Origin: Albifimbria verrucaria
Taxonomy: Eukaryota; Ascomycota; Sordariomycetes; Hypocreales; Stachybotryaceae
Direction of reading: 5' to 3'
Assembly: GCA_020081605.1 (NCBI GenBank)
Contig: JAHREC010000049.1
Location: 1,426,001 to 1,490,000, forward strand
Length of the DNA: 64,000 bases
Shown in pieces: positions 12,006 to 23,874 of this stretch (positions within the stretch are counted from its first letter, which is position 1; each line of letters begins with the position of its first letter). The translations under genes were made by a program, and so were the position numbers. The notes beneath the pieces were generated by a model. That model made no database searches. It was not told the DNA's origin and saw nothing but the letters and a program-made list of their open reading frames with translations.

Positions 12006-14376
12006 GTGAAGGGCTTGGGTTGATAATACGGGGATCTGACGTTGGGCAATGTGATACAGAGTGAGGAATTTGCAATAGGATTCTTTTATATATTACAGAG
12101 AATAGTCACCGATTTTTTCCTCGTACAGCGTACACTCAATTGCGATGTGGCTAAGCTGTCAGCCTGGTGTGTTGGCTATGCACCAAATGTGCACATGGCT
12201 GCTCGTGGAAAATCGAAAGTGTAGTTAGTATCGAGCACTACCAATCAGCACATGGTTGGGGTGGCTGAGCCAGCCTTGTGCTTGCTGATACGAAGGTTGC
12301 TTGCCCTTTGGAGCAATTGGCGGAAGCCCTACTGTGATTGATAGGTTGTGTGATATCCGGCGAGAGGCTCGGTGGAGGAGCTGCTCTGTTGAGGCAATCT
12401 ACTCCAACAGACGGCACAAGTGTTCAGCTTACAACAGACACAATAGTAGCAAGCCACTTGATTTCAATTTGCTTAAGTCTGGCTATCGGTATGCTTCGCC
12501 ACATTTCATTTAACGGATAGATATTTAGTAGATTAAAAAATTAAATTAAATTAAATTAAAAAAGGGCTGCATGTGTGAATTAGCCAACAAACAGTAAGAA
12601 CAATGGGCAGCGGCACTGAGGTTGGTCGCTTCTGCGATTTGCCTTCTTTTGGTGTCCCGTGTTTAGGATCGGTATGTTGCACCGCCGTTAAGGCAACGAG
12701 GCCAATGGAGTGGCCGGTGGCTGCTGCATGGTGTCAGCCTTGCGATATCCAAACAAAGACGCATGTTACTGTTTCTTGGGGCTGCATTGGATGGATAGGT
12801 GAGATTGTGAGAGGCGGATGCAAACAATGCAATGGGCGATTGTGTTTCAGGTTTCGTCAACGGCTGGTCTCGATGCAATATGCACCACAGAGAACGTGGA
12901 GGCTCTCGCTAAACATGAACATGATATATGCCAACTTGCTACTTATTGCCGGAGGCATCACAGTCTAGGCCGGCGAGTGCTGAGACATTGCTCTTGGTTA
13001 TGTGATGAGGCTTGCCTGGAGTTGTCTGAATTTGTGACAGAAAAGAAACAGAGAAAGGACTGATCCTATGGGAGCCAAAAGCCGAAGAGCATCCAAGACG
13101 ATGTGCGGCCTGCTCTGGGCTGGTGTATACGATGGGCCAGAAGAGAGCCAAAGCCGAATTTGTCCATCATCAATAAGACATGGACAAGAGCAGCTACAAC
13201 TAGCATGGACAAATCTCGATAAACAAAGGTTTAATTTGAATATGCATATAATGAATATTTTCATCTCAACTCAATTACACTTCAATTATGAAGAATGAGT
13301 TTAAGAATAATACAATACAATATCCATTATCTGGGTAATGGCGTAGCATGATGCGTGTTAGTGCTGCCTTGCATGTACCGTATAGAAGAAAGACAGGGAA
13401 TGAAGCCGACAGGGAGGGGCCTTTTGCTCCGGAGAGGCCATGACGTCGTTTCTTGGTTCTGGCATGGCCCGACGAATAAAGGCCCGTGTTTTGCTCAAAA
13501 TAGACGCTACGCATCTCGATGATCCAGCAGGGGGTTTTCTCTTACTGTATCCACGGGCGGCTTCCCACGGGGCTTACAGCACGCCCCAAGCTCCCCATAC
13601 ATTGACATTGCATCGCTGCAGCCAAGCTGGCGGCCCAAACGTCACCCCAGAAATGACGGACGGTTCATGCTCCTGCTGGAATGGCCCTGCCTGTCATGGT
13701 GAGACACAGCACGCGGATTCCGGTATAAACATGGCCGTGGCTGTGGCCGTAGGCACGGCAGGGGATCGTCGTAGCGCCTCTCACCTACTGTACTAACGTT
13801 ACCATGTATGTATGTACGTACGTGCTCCAAGCGCCCATCCTGCTTGTTGCGGATGCATGAGTGAAACCACCTCGTGACGCTCCAGAACCATCCATCCAAG
13901 TGCAGCTTTCGCCTTCCCCGCAAAACCTGCCTGGCCAACTACGTAACAAACAGCCCATGCTTCACCAGTGGTTTTCAGGGCCACGCAACGCAGCGCAACG
14001 TGAGGCAATGTAAGCCAAGGTAGGTACTGTAGGTACCTGGATGAATAAAAACAAACCCCGTAGGATACGTTGCCGCATGTGCTCTACAGCCCTCGCGTCC
14101 TGGCGCTGTACATTTACATTCACTTGACATGCATGGCCGTTTCTGAGGTAGCCTGCCTTGCCTGCCAATCCCCACACCTTCCTTCCTCCTCTTCAGCTCG
14201 TGTCGTCGCTGCCCCCTTAGCCCACAGCTTATATCAACCTCCCTTCAACACGCAACTTCACCCAATCCTTCTTCTTCCCTCCTCTCCTCCCACCTGCAAC
14301 CGCAGCCAGCCCCAATCTCAACCCCAACCTCAGCCATCGCCAAACCTCATCGACACCAGCCTTTTTTTCCATAACC
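12006..14376. other. Divergent intergenic region, Clr5 gene / DUF1774 gene
   Basis: Head-to-head promoter region of about 2.4 kb. It contains a TTAAA tandem repeat at 12541-12560, and the stretch just before 14377 is strongly C/T-rich on the + strand, as is usual for fungal core promoters. No coding exon can be supported. Confidence 0.55.
12541..12560. repeat. (TTAAA)4 tandem repeat
   Basis: Four perfect TTAAA units inside a longer A/T tract (about 12532-12563) in intergenic DNA. Confidence 0.9.
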
Positions 14377-15410
14377 ATGGCTGACTGGAGCAAGTGTAAG
14401 TTCATCCACGCCCATTCCTCTTACAATTGGCACATGTTGACCATGCTCCAGACAACCCCTTCGCCAAGAGGGAGTCTCACGGCGCCAACTCCATCTTGAC
14501 CTACAAGATCCTCACCCTCGTCTCCTGGCTCCTCTCCGTCGTCGTCTCCGTCTACTACACCACCAACGAACCCCACGATGGCTTCACCATCCGCAAGCGC
14601 ATCTGGGACCAGAACTATCTCTACCCCAGCGCCTTCACCATGAACAGCACCCTCGCCGACATCTTCTGGTACGCGTCCCTTCCCCGTCTCCAACATTGCT
14701 ACGCTAACACACCTGTCCCAGGGTCGTTCTCTTTGTCCTCCAGCTCGGCTACATCACCCACCTCTTCTCCAAGAACACCGACCACGTCCACGCCGCCGCC
14801 AGCGTGGGTAGCCACTTCATCCTCAACAACCTCTTCCACTTCGCCTTCGTCATGCTCTTCGTTCGCTCCCACTTCTTCTGGGCAGAGGTCCTCCTTGTTG
14901 TCAACTTTGTCAACCTGAGCGCGCTCTACTTCCGCCACAACACCTACCCTCGCTTCATTCACACTCCAGTCGTCTCTGCCCCTCTTGCTTGGACTTTTGT
15001 TGCCATTTACTGGAATGGTGCCATTATGATCCACAACCCCACCAACCTGGTCGCCCGCATCTTTGGCAACATCTTCATCTGGTCTATTCTCGGCTATGGC
15101 ACCTTCTTTATTGTCATTTACAAGGTTCGTGTGGTCTCTCTTGATCAATGACCCAGCGCTTTGCTAACAAATCAATCACTAGGACTACACCATGGGTTTC
15201 TCCCTCAGCGTTCTTGCTGCTGCTATTGGCGTCGCTCAATTCACCCGCCAGATCATCGCCCTGCAATGGATCTTCGCCTTCGTCATCATGGGTGTTCTGT
15301 TCATCATGACCCTTGTTGTCGCCGTCCCTGCATGGACAGGCAAGGACGTTCAGTGGCGACGAGCTCCTCCCCAGGACGCCGAGCGCGCCCCTCTCCTCAA
15401 CGACAACTAA
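14377..15410 (+). CDS. DUF1774-like multi-pass membrane protein
   Basis: Four exons: 14377-14395, 14452-14668, 14722-15124 and 15183-15410. All introns are GT-AG and 53-58 nt long. The exon sum is 867 nt, an intact 288-residue protein with no frame break. The start codon lies in an ACCATGG context just after a C/T-rich leader, and the short first exon codes MADWSK. The protein is almost entirely membrane-embedded: I see about seven hydrophobic stretches, including one starting ILTLVSWLLSVVVSVYY and one starting VVLFVLQLGYITHLF, and a short polar C-terminus ending RAPLLNDN. It resembles fungal proteins carrying the DUF1774 family label, which have no established biochemical function. The family assignment is from memory of overall pattern and is moderately sure. 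The membrane topology is visible directly. It converges on the ABC transporter gene downstream. Confidence 0.72.
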
Positions 15411-16156
15411 GACTTCAAGCCTACCTACGAGTCAATCCCCAGTCATGTGCTGGCAAAAAGTTGTGATTTGAGATCGTCGATGGACAAGGCTTTCCTGAAA
15501 CTAACAAGGCTCGGCCTATGAGATTGTGCAGATTTAGCGTGTGTTGGCTGTGCTCGATACCCAAAACTGGAATCAAATCACACATCGTGGCGTTGTTGAC
15601 ATTGAGACATAATTGAGATAGTTTGTTTCGCCTAATAATTTGCCATTTCCTTGCATTGATTCCATTGCTGTCGTGTTTAAACCCGATGCACCGTGATAAC
15701 CCGCGACAAGCCGTTATCGATGACGTAGTTTTGCTGATGTTGGGCTTTATCTGGTATCGATAACAGTCTTTCTGACCAAGCCAAGTCAAGCTCCTCCAGC
15801 AGCATCAAGGATCAGCGACAGGGACATGGTCTCAATAATAACGTTAGGCGTCTGGTCTTCAAGTTGATGGCGAGAGGTTCTTTGGACGGCACTTTTCCAA
15901 CTGACAACACCTTGAAGGAGTGTGGAATAATACCCAGGAGTACAACCTTTGCGTAAAGTAATCATTTCTAGAATTCTATAAAGAATACTACTAATATCAA
16001 TATCCAATTTTATACCTATCCATTCTTCGTGGTATTCGTATGCCCAATGTTCGACAGTCCACATATTCACATTTTCGTCGTAAAGATGCGCTTGCTGTGA
16101 TTGCAGCGCAGTACACCTGAAGATATCTTGTATCCCCTCTTTTGTTTTTAAGCCTT
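15411..16156. other. Convergent intergenic region
   Basis: Lies between the stop codons of the DUF1774-like gene and the ABC transporter gene, so presumably two 3' untranslated regions. The middle is AT-richer than the genes. I see nothing coding. Confidence 0.6.
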
Positions 16157-19100
16157 TCACTTGTCCTCCAGCATGGACTGTAGCTCTTCCATCTCGCCGC
16201 TATGATAGACCATGTCGTAAAATTGACCCTTGGCGTTATACAGATTACGCGGCGAGCCGCATCTATGGGTGACATAGTTAGCATTGTCATATTTTGCGAA
16301 TGAGCTCCTTAGACTAACGTCCTGGGGAAAGAAATAACACCAAGAACATAAGGGGAGAGGCATACTCAAGAACTTTACCAGCACTCATAACAACAACCGT
16401 GTCATAATCAATGATTGTCCTCAGACGATGAGCAATCGTCACAAGCGTGCGGCCACCCCCAGCCGCCTCGAGCTCATCTCGCAGTACCTGTTGTATACCA
16501 CGGTCTGTTTCATAGTCCATGCTCGCCGTTGCCTCGTCAAGCAGCATGAGCTTGCTCTGGCGGATGAGCGCGCGGCACAGCGACAGAACCTGGCGCTGAC
16601 CGTGGGAAAAGTTCTCACCACGAGCATCTACGGGGAGTCAAGAGAGATGCCTTGGGTGTTGTTCTCTGGTGCAAAAGTACTTGTTGTAGCATCATCGCCG
16701 CTGACAATCGTCGTGTCGTCGTCGGAAGAGAAGGACGCGATTCCCTTGCAGTTCTCCAGGGCTCTGTCTAGTGTTTCATGGGCAACAGAGCCCGTGGGGT
16801 CGAGGTTGGATTCGACTGTGCCGTTGAAGAGAACAGCCTCCTGAGGGATGATTGTGAGACTCTCGCGCAACCGGTGACGTGGAACTTTTGTGATATCGAC
16901 CCCATCGTAGAGAATTTTGCCAGACACTATATTTGTGAAACGTAAAAGTGAAAGAACCAACTGTTCTTATTAGTACAACATCAAACAGTGGGAAGTGCTA
17001 GGTCAACTTACCGTGCTCTTACCAGAGCCCGTTCTCCCAACTACTGCAACCCGCTCGCCTGCCTTAAATCTGAGATTGACATTCGTCAAAATGTTTGGTC
17101 CTTCTGGGTCGTATCTGATCGTCACATCCCGGAATTCGATATCTCCAGACCGTGGCCAGTCCTTGGGTATGACGAGACTCTCATCATCGGCATATTTACC
17201 TTCATCAGGATATGGGTCATCATCCTTTTCCTCAGACTCAAGCTTGACGTATTCTTTGACTCGATGGAACTGCATATATGTCAGAACGTGTTATGGATTC
17301 AAAGCAACAAGACTGGTTCTTACACTCTGCATCTCAACTTCGACGTCGTTCATGGCCCGCACAAGCCACAAGATGGTCTGACTTAATGAGTTGGCATTGG
17401 TGAGCGAGAAACCAACCAGACCAGCGGCGAGAGAACCGGCCTTGGAAACCGCAATGATGCCAGCACTCAAGGAGACCAGGGCTGTAACAAAGTCGACTCG
17501 TACAGCCACCCAGCGGTTGCAGTTATAGTTTGCCTCTGCTGACGCTGACCATAGCCGTAGCTTAGAGGCCAACTCCTCTCCAAAAGCTTGTGACATTCCT
17601 TTCCTTGCGCGAATCACAGGAAGACCGGCCAGAGTGTCTGCGAATTGTGAGAACACTGGTGATTGTGCCGAGGAAGTTAGCCGCTTGATCACTACGGCTG
17701 TCCGCGTGTACATCTCGCCGACAAGTACACCGAAGAAACAGGTGAATAATGCTGGAACCATAAAGATAGGCATAATCGAACCCACGGCTGCGATCCGGAA
17801 GAATAACACCTGAAGGGCGTCCAGCGTCAGACGGACCATTGCACCCAGTGAGCCATCGATTGAAGCCATATCTCCAGAAAACCTGTTCGTAATACGGCCA
17901 ACGGGAACCGTCTTGAACCATGAAAGAGAAACTCTCATGATTGCACGAATGAAATCGTTGTGAAGCTTCCTAGCCGCCCGCCAGGCACCCACTCAAATGC
18001 AATGATGACGATACCATACATAGCCACCTCTCCAAGGGTCAGAAGGAGTAAATCCCCATATAGTAAGCGATATCGACATGTGCTTGGTTGTTGTATGCCT
18101 CGACCCATACGGATAGCCAGAGACTGCTGCCAGCATAGGCGGCGTTGCTTAGAAACAAGAAAAGAATGCAAGATATGGCAAAAGGGATTTCCAAAATATT
18201 GCATATATTGTAAAACTATACAATTGTTAGTACGATGTTTGCTCAAAACTTGGAGGGATTGCATACCACCAAGTCGGCCTGTTTTGCCAGATGCCTTGGC
18301 TTCTTGGTTCACGAGATAATTAGAGGCCTTGTCGTCGGCTGTCTTGTTCAGATTATTTGAAGAGTCGCCATTAGCCTGAATCTCAAGCCCGGTTTCCGGC
18401 TCGGTCTCTGATGCAACCGGGTCATCAGCATTGCCTCCAAGAACCTCAGCGATGTTAATTGGTTGGCGCACAACTCCAATATGTGGTTCGACAAGTTGAA
18501 CCTGGCCCTTATCAAAGGTGATTGCCAGGTCTGCCTGAGAAGCAATCCAGGGACTTGAGTGACCAGAACTGTAGTACGTCCTTTCAGAAGATCAGTGCAG
18601 AAACAGTATTTCCAAACACCAGCTGCTGTCTTGGCGTCAAGGGCGGAGAAGACGTCGTCGAGTAAGAGTAGGGTGCTTTCGAATACAAGGCTCTTGCTAG
18701 AGCCACACGCGCCTTTGTCCACCAGATAGGGACGTGCCGTTTTCACCCACTACGGTCATATCCCCATCGGCTAGTTCCTTAAAATCTTCAGGCAGGCAAC
18801 AGGCCTGCAAAACACGACTGTAGCGCGCTTGTTCGAATGGGCTACTGAAGAGAATATTGGCTCTGATAGTGTCATTCTGCAGCCATGGAGATTGGGAAGC
18901 AAACGCAACATCGTCGGGCACAGTTACACTACCACCCTCGAGGTATGTCTCGCCAAGAATCGAGAGCAGTAATGTCGACTTGCCGCTACCACTTTGGCCG
19001 CTCACAACATTCAGCCCTCCTTCAACAAAATCAAGGAGACATCCTCAAGCCTGAAAGTCGCTTTCTTGTTCCGCCGGAAGTATGCGTTTTGCATACGGAG

Positions 19101-21000
19101 AGGTCCAACTGGGTACTTTGTCAGGGTACAGTGCTTTCGTAGTATTTGTCCAGTCGCCCAAAGGAAACCAGCCCGCTAGCAAAAGTCCGACCCATTGAAC
19201 TAATCTGCATGATGTTCCTTCTAATCCTGCTGACTAGGAAGACCGTCGTGAAGGCGGTGGAGGCGTCGAGAGGCTTCTTCTCCAGTCCCACGTGCAGGCC
19301 AAACATGACAAGCAAACTGATATATGGAAATATCTGAGTGATTTGGTTAATCATAGCCTGTGTAACAGAAACTCGCCATAGCTGTTTCTGCTCTGCCGCG
19401 CGAGAAGACACGATCTTTTCAGTAATAGCATCTTCCCATGCGAAGTACTTGATCGCTCGGATAGAGGCCAGATACTCTGTGACGAGCGAAATACGGGTAT
19501 CTTGGGCCAGTCTGGCCTTTCGCTGGGCCCTGATCATGAGCTTACCGAACCAGACAGAGATGGGTGTAGCAAGGAACAAAACCACGGTACCAACCAAAGA
19601 CGCCCAGCCGAGCATTCTATAAAGACCGATGAGGGAGACGATGGTGCCGACAGGAACGCCGACGAGGGCCATTACCATGTCTCTGGCCCGGTAAATGGCA
19701 TCGACGTCGGAAGCCATAAGATTAGCCAGCCGACCAGAAGAGGTGGAAGCCTGCGCTTTTGGCTTGCCACCACCAGACTTTTGGGTCGCATTTGGTTCAA
19801 AGGGGTCATCCTCCAACTCCATAGACCCCAGGGCCCTGTGATATAGCTCCTGAGTCATTGCAGACTTTATGCGAACGATAAGTCGGGTTGAAGTGTACGA
19901 GTACTGCTGCCAGAACACGGTACGTATGAGAGGGCCAAAGAACATGAGTGACAGCCAGATCCATGGCTGATAGGTGGCACCACTTGGCTGGGCGATATAG
20001 CCCAGCAACTGGTACATGCCATACGGTGCAATGTTCTCGGTGCTATAAGCAAGGCCAATCATAAGAGCCATCTTACACAAAGCCTTTCTTTGAAACCGAA
20101 TCGCCGTCCACAATGTTTTTCCAGCTATAGAGCGAGCGTCCTGAACCTGACGGAGCAGGTACAGTGGCTCGTCATACCAGGCTAAGCTGGGAATGCCGGA
20201 TGTATCCAGCTTCCCTATTGTTCCTTTCCAGATTACTGGGTTCATCCAGCTGTAGGTACAGTAATAGTCTAACCAACTGCAAGTTTCCTCCGGGGCAGGT
20301 TGTATATTTTCTAGAGAGCGGCCCGGTATGTCAAAGTCAACTTGCGGTGGGATCCATTCTGTCGGCGTCACAATGGCAACGACCAAGGCCGCTGTGAGGG
20401 ACGATAGGGCGCCAATGATGACATTATCTCGAGCACAGGACGTGCCAAATTGGACGCACGGCAGGAAACGGGCAATGGAAAGGACGGCGAGCAGACTGGT
20501 CATGACAAAATTGACATGAATCAGAGTAAGGCGACGCCAGGCAACATCATTGAGCAGGCGGGAGAGGCCCAAGACGACAGCATAGACCAGCACGATAACA
20601 TTGAGCAAATGTGCACGGCCTTGAGCGAAAGCGACCGTCATGAAAGCAAACGAGGCAAACCGAGCAGCTTGGGCAAGTAGCTCGTAGAGCCAATGCACAG
20701 ACGAAACCTTGCGCTTAGGGCCTTGAGGATCATGTCTGCGGCGGAATAGCCAGACGGCCAACCAAAGAGCCGACGATGCTAGGATGATGGCTTGGGAATG
20801 CCAGACTGCGCAAACTCCGAGACGTCACTGATCCATTGCAATTCGGTCGGTGACAGTATACGCTGCAGGCTGTGGGAGAAAGGAGTTGTAAGCAAAACAA
20901 AAAAAAAAGTATAGGGGATTGGGCGGTGGCCGTCATCGGCGAAATATTTACCTGGTCTGATAACTGGCATTGGCCGTATTACTGAATGGCGAAAACTCAT
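16157..21000 (-). CDS. ABCC (MRP/bile-acid type) ABC transporter, start unresolved
   Basis: Full ABC exporter of the multidrug-resistance-associated class, expected in the vacuolar or plasma membrane. Order on the minus strand: extra N-terminal membrane helices; TMD1; NBD1 with Walker A SGQSGSGKST (near 18975-19002), LSGGQ and Walker B LLLLDDV; an acidic linker; TMD2; NBD2 with Walker A GRTGSGKST, a variant signature FSHGQ and Walker B LMLLDEA. NBD1 has Asp instead of the catalytic Glu after Walker B, as is usual in ABCC proteins. Likely exons: 20869-18267, 18215-17324, 17269-17012, 16960-16366 and 16262-16157, with a possible first exon at 21000-20952 whose phase does not fit as read. About a dozen one-base losses break it, for example near 20817, 19124, 19032, 18714, 18671, 18550, 18045, 17988 and 16631. 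The phase at the 18266-18216 intron is also off by one. Repaired, it would be near 1,500 residues, normal for the class. The substrate cannot be told. Confidence 0.93.
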
Positions 21001-22406
21001 AACGTCCGAGACGAAGAATTACTGGGTCAGACTGAACCCAGATCGTCTCGGCCATGCTGGTTTAGCGATGAGCAGAGAGGCAGTGGGAAACAAATAAAAA
21101 AGAAACAGAAAAGAAGGGGAGGAAGAATGGGAGCTGAGAAGCATGTCTCTGCGGTGTGCACCGGTTCACGAATCAAACATGATAACCTCGTGATTGACCA
21201 GGCCCCCAAACGGCGACAACGGTGACGATGTCGAAAGAGGCGGTCACGCGGGACGGCCAAACCCCTTGCTGCTAGGCTGCAGGCTGTTCCTTGTCGGTTC
21301 CACAAAGGCTACAGCAATTGGGAACGCGCAGGTACGGTTCGTCGGGGGCGGTTTGTGTTTGGGAGAGAAACAGGCGTTGCACGCCCGATTGGATGGGCGA
21401 AGAAGAGCCGTCGACTTAAGGTGCAAACACAGCCTTTGGGCTGGGCCCGGTGTGACTGATATTGGAAGGCCAAGAACTAGGCACCGGCTAGAATGGCGCT
21501 TTATCGACGAGTTATGGTGTCAACGCAGGCCGGCCGGGAATAAAACGCCAATGGTCGGGCGAATGAGCTTCGGCCGGTACCGTCTTCGGCGAGCCGTAAA
21601 TGGTGATGAGGCACACCAGTGAAATCATGAGGTTTACAAGAGAGACGTGGCATCGGATCCGATCGGCTGGGTTGATATCACCGGTGGAAAATCGTGCCTT
21701 CCTTTTGGACATAAGGCAAGCAAAAGCAAGAGCAAGCAAAGTCGCACTTGCCGTGATGGCTGCCGGCTCAGTTTCCTGAAATGGACTGCAACCAACTTGA
21801 AGTATTCTTCACTTCTTAAGTCCGCTGTTCATCGTCCCAAGTCGCAGGATGGCCAATGATAACAGGGACGCCCAATCCCAGAAATCGGATTTAACATCTG
21901 TGGCTCATCAGCTTTCATGCTTCTGCTCAGCCGTTACCGAGAAAGCTCTAGGACGCTTTTAGCCATGCTGTCTACCATACGAAACATTCCACATGGCCAA
22001 CTTTAGATGTAGCAATCATCTAGAAGCAAGTGAATGACAAGTGCATTCTTGCTCCATCCGTCACTAACAAGTAGCCACTTGGTGCATGAAATTGATTTGT
22101 CGTTTAGCTAAGCCTCGATAATACGACGTAACTGCAAACAACGCTGGCCAATCAGCATTGGTTGGAGGTTCCGCCAACAGTAAAATCAGCGAGACCTCAC
22201 AGCGGTACAGTTTACAAAACAGCACCAATTGATAGTTCATGTTGTTTATCAAGCATTGGTGATTATGATACATCATACCAGTGTCTATAAGAGAAAGGCT
22301 CAATGCGCGCGTAACCACCTAACCAGGCATGAGTTCTCAACTCAAACCGTCTAGCATTTTACAAGTCCATGTCAACCTAGGCTCGCTTGGGTATTTTTCA
22401 TGCGTC
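21001..22406. other. Intergenic region upstream of the ABC transporter
   Basis: Holds the promoter side of the ABC transporter gene and the 3' side of the phosphopantetheinyl transferase gene, both minus strand. Only short chance reading frames. I recognise no RNA gene or repeat. Confidence 0.55.
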
Positions 22407-23101
22407 CTACACATGACCAATGCATACGGCCGTCGCGTAATCCCCATCATGGCTGATGGATATCAAGGCAGTCGTGTCGTCGTCCGTTTCAGTCTCGCCC
22501 TTTATCCTTGCGACTGGTGGCCCGCTGCCCAGCCTTGTGCCCTCTTGGGCCAGCCGCTCAATAACCACGTCGTGAAACGTGAGCCGCCGAAGTGGATGTG
22601 CTTTTATGGCAGCTTCTTTTGCCGCGAATCTGTAGCTCACGCCCCTATAGTCAGTCTTGAAGCTCCTGTGATTTCATGCAGAGCTTGAGAGGCTCACCTC
22701 CCCGCGATAAAAACGGCAGTTTTCCAGAGAGCTGGATCGCGCTGATTCACGTCATTGTTGCCATGACGCGCCTCATCTCGCTTGTTGCCATTGTTTGTGA
22801 GATTCTGGTGAGTTAGCTGGCTCAAAAGCTGAACCTCTTTACGCCCCCGTTCTTCAGGAGCAAGGATTCGGTTGATGAAGCGCGTCCGCTGCGGACCCGC
22901 TACAATGCCATATATACGAGAAATCCGGCAGATATCTGTGCCCACGTTCAATGGGAGGGGAAGGGGCGCAGCGTCTTCATCTGTGTTGCTACATGAGATT
23001 AGTGGTGTGTGATAATTGAAGGTGTAGATGCTGGGAGCAGTGCGATTATTGGGCAAAGTTCTAGTTACCCTGAAGTGACCTAGACAAAGGTTGCCAGCCA
23101 C
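22407..23101 (-). CDS. Holo-ACP synthase / 4'-phosphopantetheinyl transferase (AcpS type, mitochondrial PPT2-like)
   Basis: Transfers 4'-phosphopantetheine from coenzyme A to the mitochondrial acyl carrier protein. Two exons, 23101-22698 and 22629-22407, with a 68-nt intron. Taking the acceptor just before the R-F-A-A-K-E-A codons gives AGRFAAKEAAIK across the junction, exactly the conserved AcpS block. Other motifs: VGTDICRISRIY near residue 55 (the metal-binding Asp), F-x-x-R-I-L-x-x-E-E-R, and SISHDGDYA near the C-terminus. The total is 627 nt and 208 residues with no frame break, close to fungal PPT2 lengths. The first ~50 residues are not conserved; they may be a mitochondrial presequence, or they may hide a small intron, so the exact start is uncertain. 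The head-to-head neighbour at 23875 has no evident functional link. Confidence 0.85.
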
Positions 23102-23874
23102 GAAACGGACTGCTAGTGACTCAAACTTCAGGCCTTAGAAAAGATAAACAAACCTCTGAATACATTCGGATTGCTTCGGTAGTCGTTTTTAAATACATTG
23201 CATTTATCCATGGATCCTCCTTCGCACCCAATATTTTGGCCGTTTCTTCTCCCAACTCACTGCTTGATTCGGCTGCTGAAATCACTTAAAGGTCTAATCG
23301 GAGGAATAACGGCCACTGAAGCCTCATTTAGGGATAGTGATTTTCGGTGTACATGTCGGCAGCTGCTGATGGCTAGGTACCTATGATTTGCTTACCATAT
23401 TCAATATAGAGATGCAGAGCATGATTACGAAAGATCAAAAGAGCGAGAGAAGCTTCAAAGCATCGCGGCAGGCTTCAGTCTTACCACCCAGCTACCATAG
23501 TTGCTGTATGGAGTATTTAAAGAGCACATGTTTGTCATGAAACCATCCGTAAATAAGCACGACTCTCCTACGTTTTATTCCTCATCGCTTTTCTCTTTCC
23601 CTACTGTAGAGTGTATCTTAATTTAGTAAGTGATGAGTAATTAACGAGAAAAAACTCTTGATTCAATGTCGGGTGGCTAGAATGTTGAGGGGACTGCATC
23701 TGCCATATTTTCTCCGGGCAGTTGGCATATGCGATATAAGAGTGCTTAGATGAGCTTTTGGGTCCGAAGTATATGTATGTAGTAAAGCATAGCTGAGCAT
23801 AGACGAAGTACATTTTGAGGAGGTCAAAGTGAGGCGGGCGAATAAATCAACGTGTATATGCCAGCACCCTAACC
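23102..23874. other. Divergent intergenic region
   Basis: Short head-to-head promoter region between the phosphopantetheinyl transferase gene (-) and the membrane-protein gene (+). I see no further gene. Confidence 0.55.
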
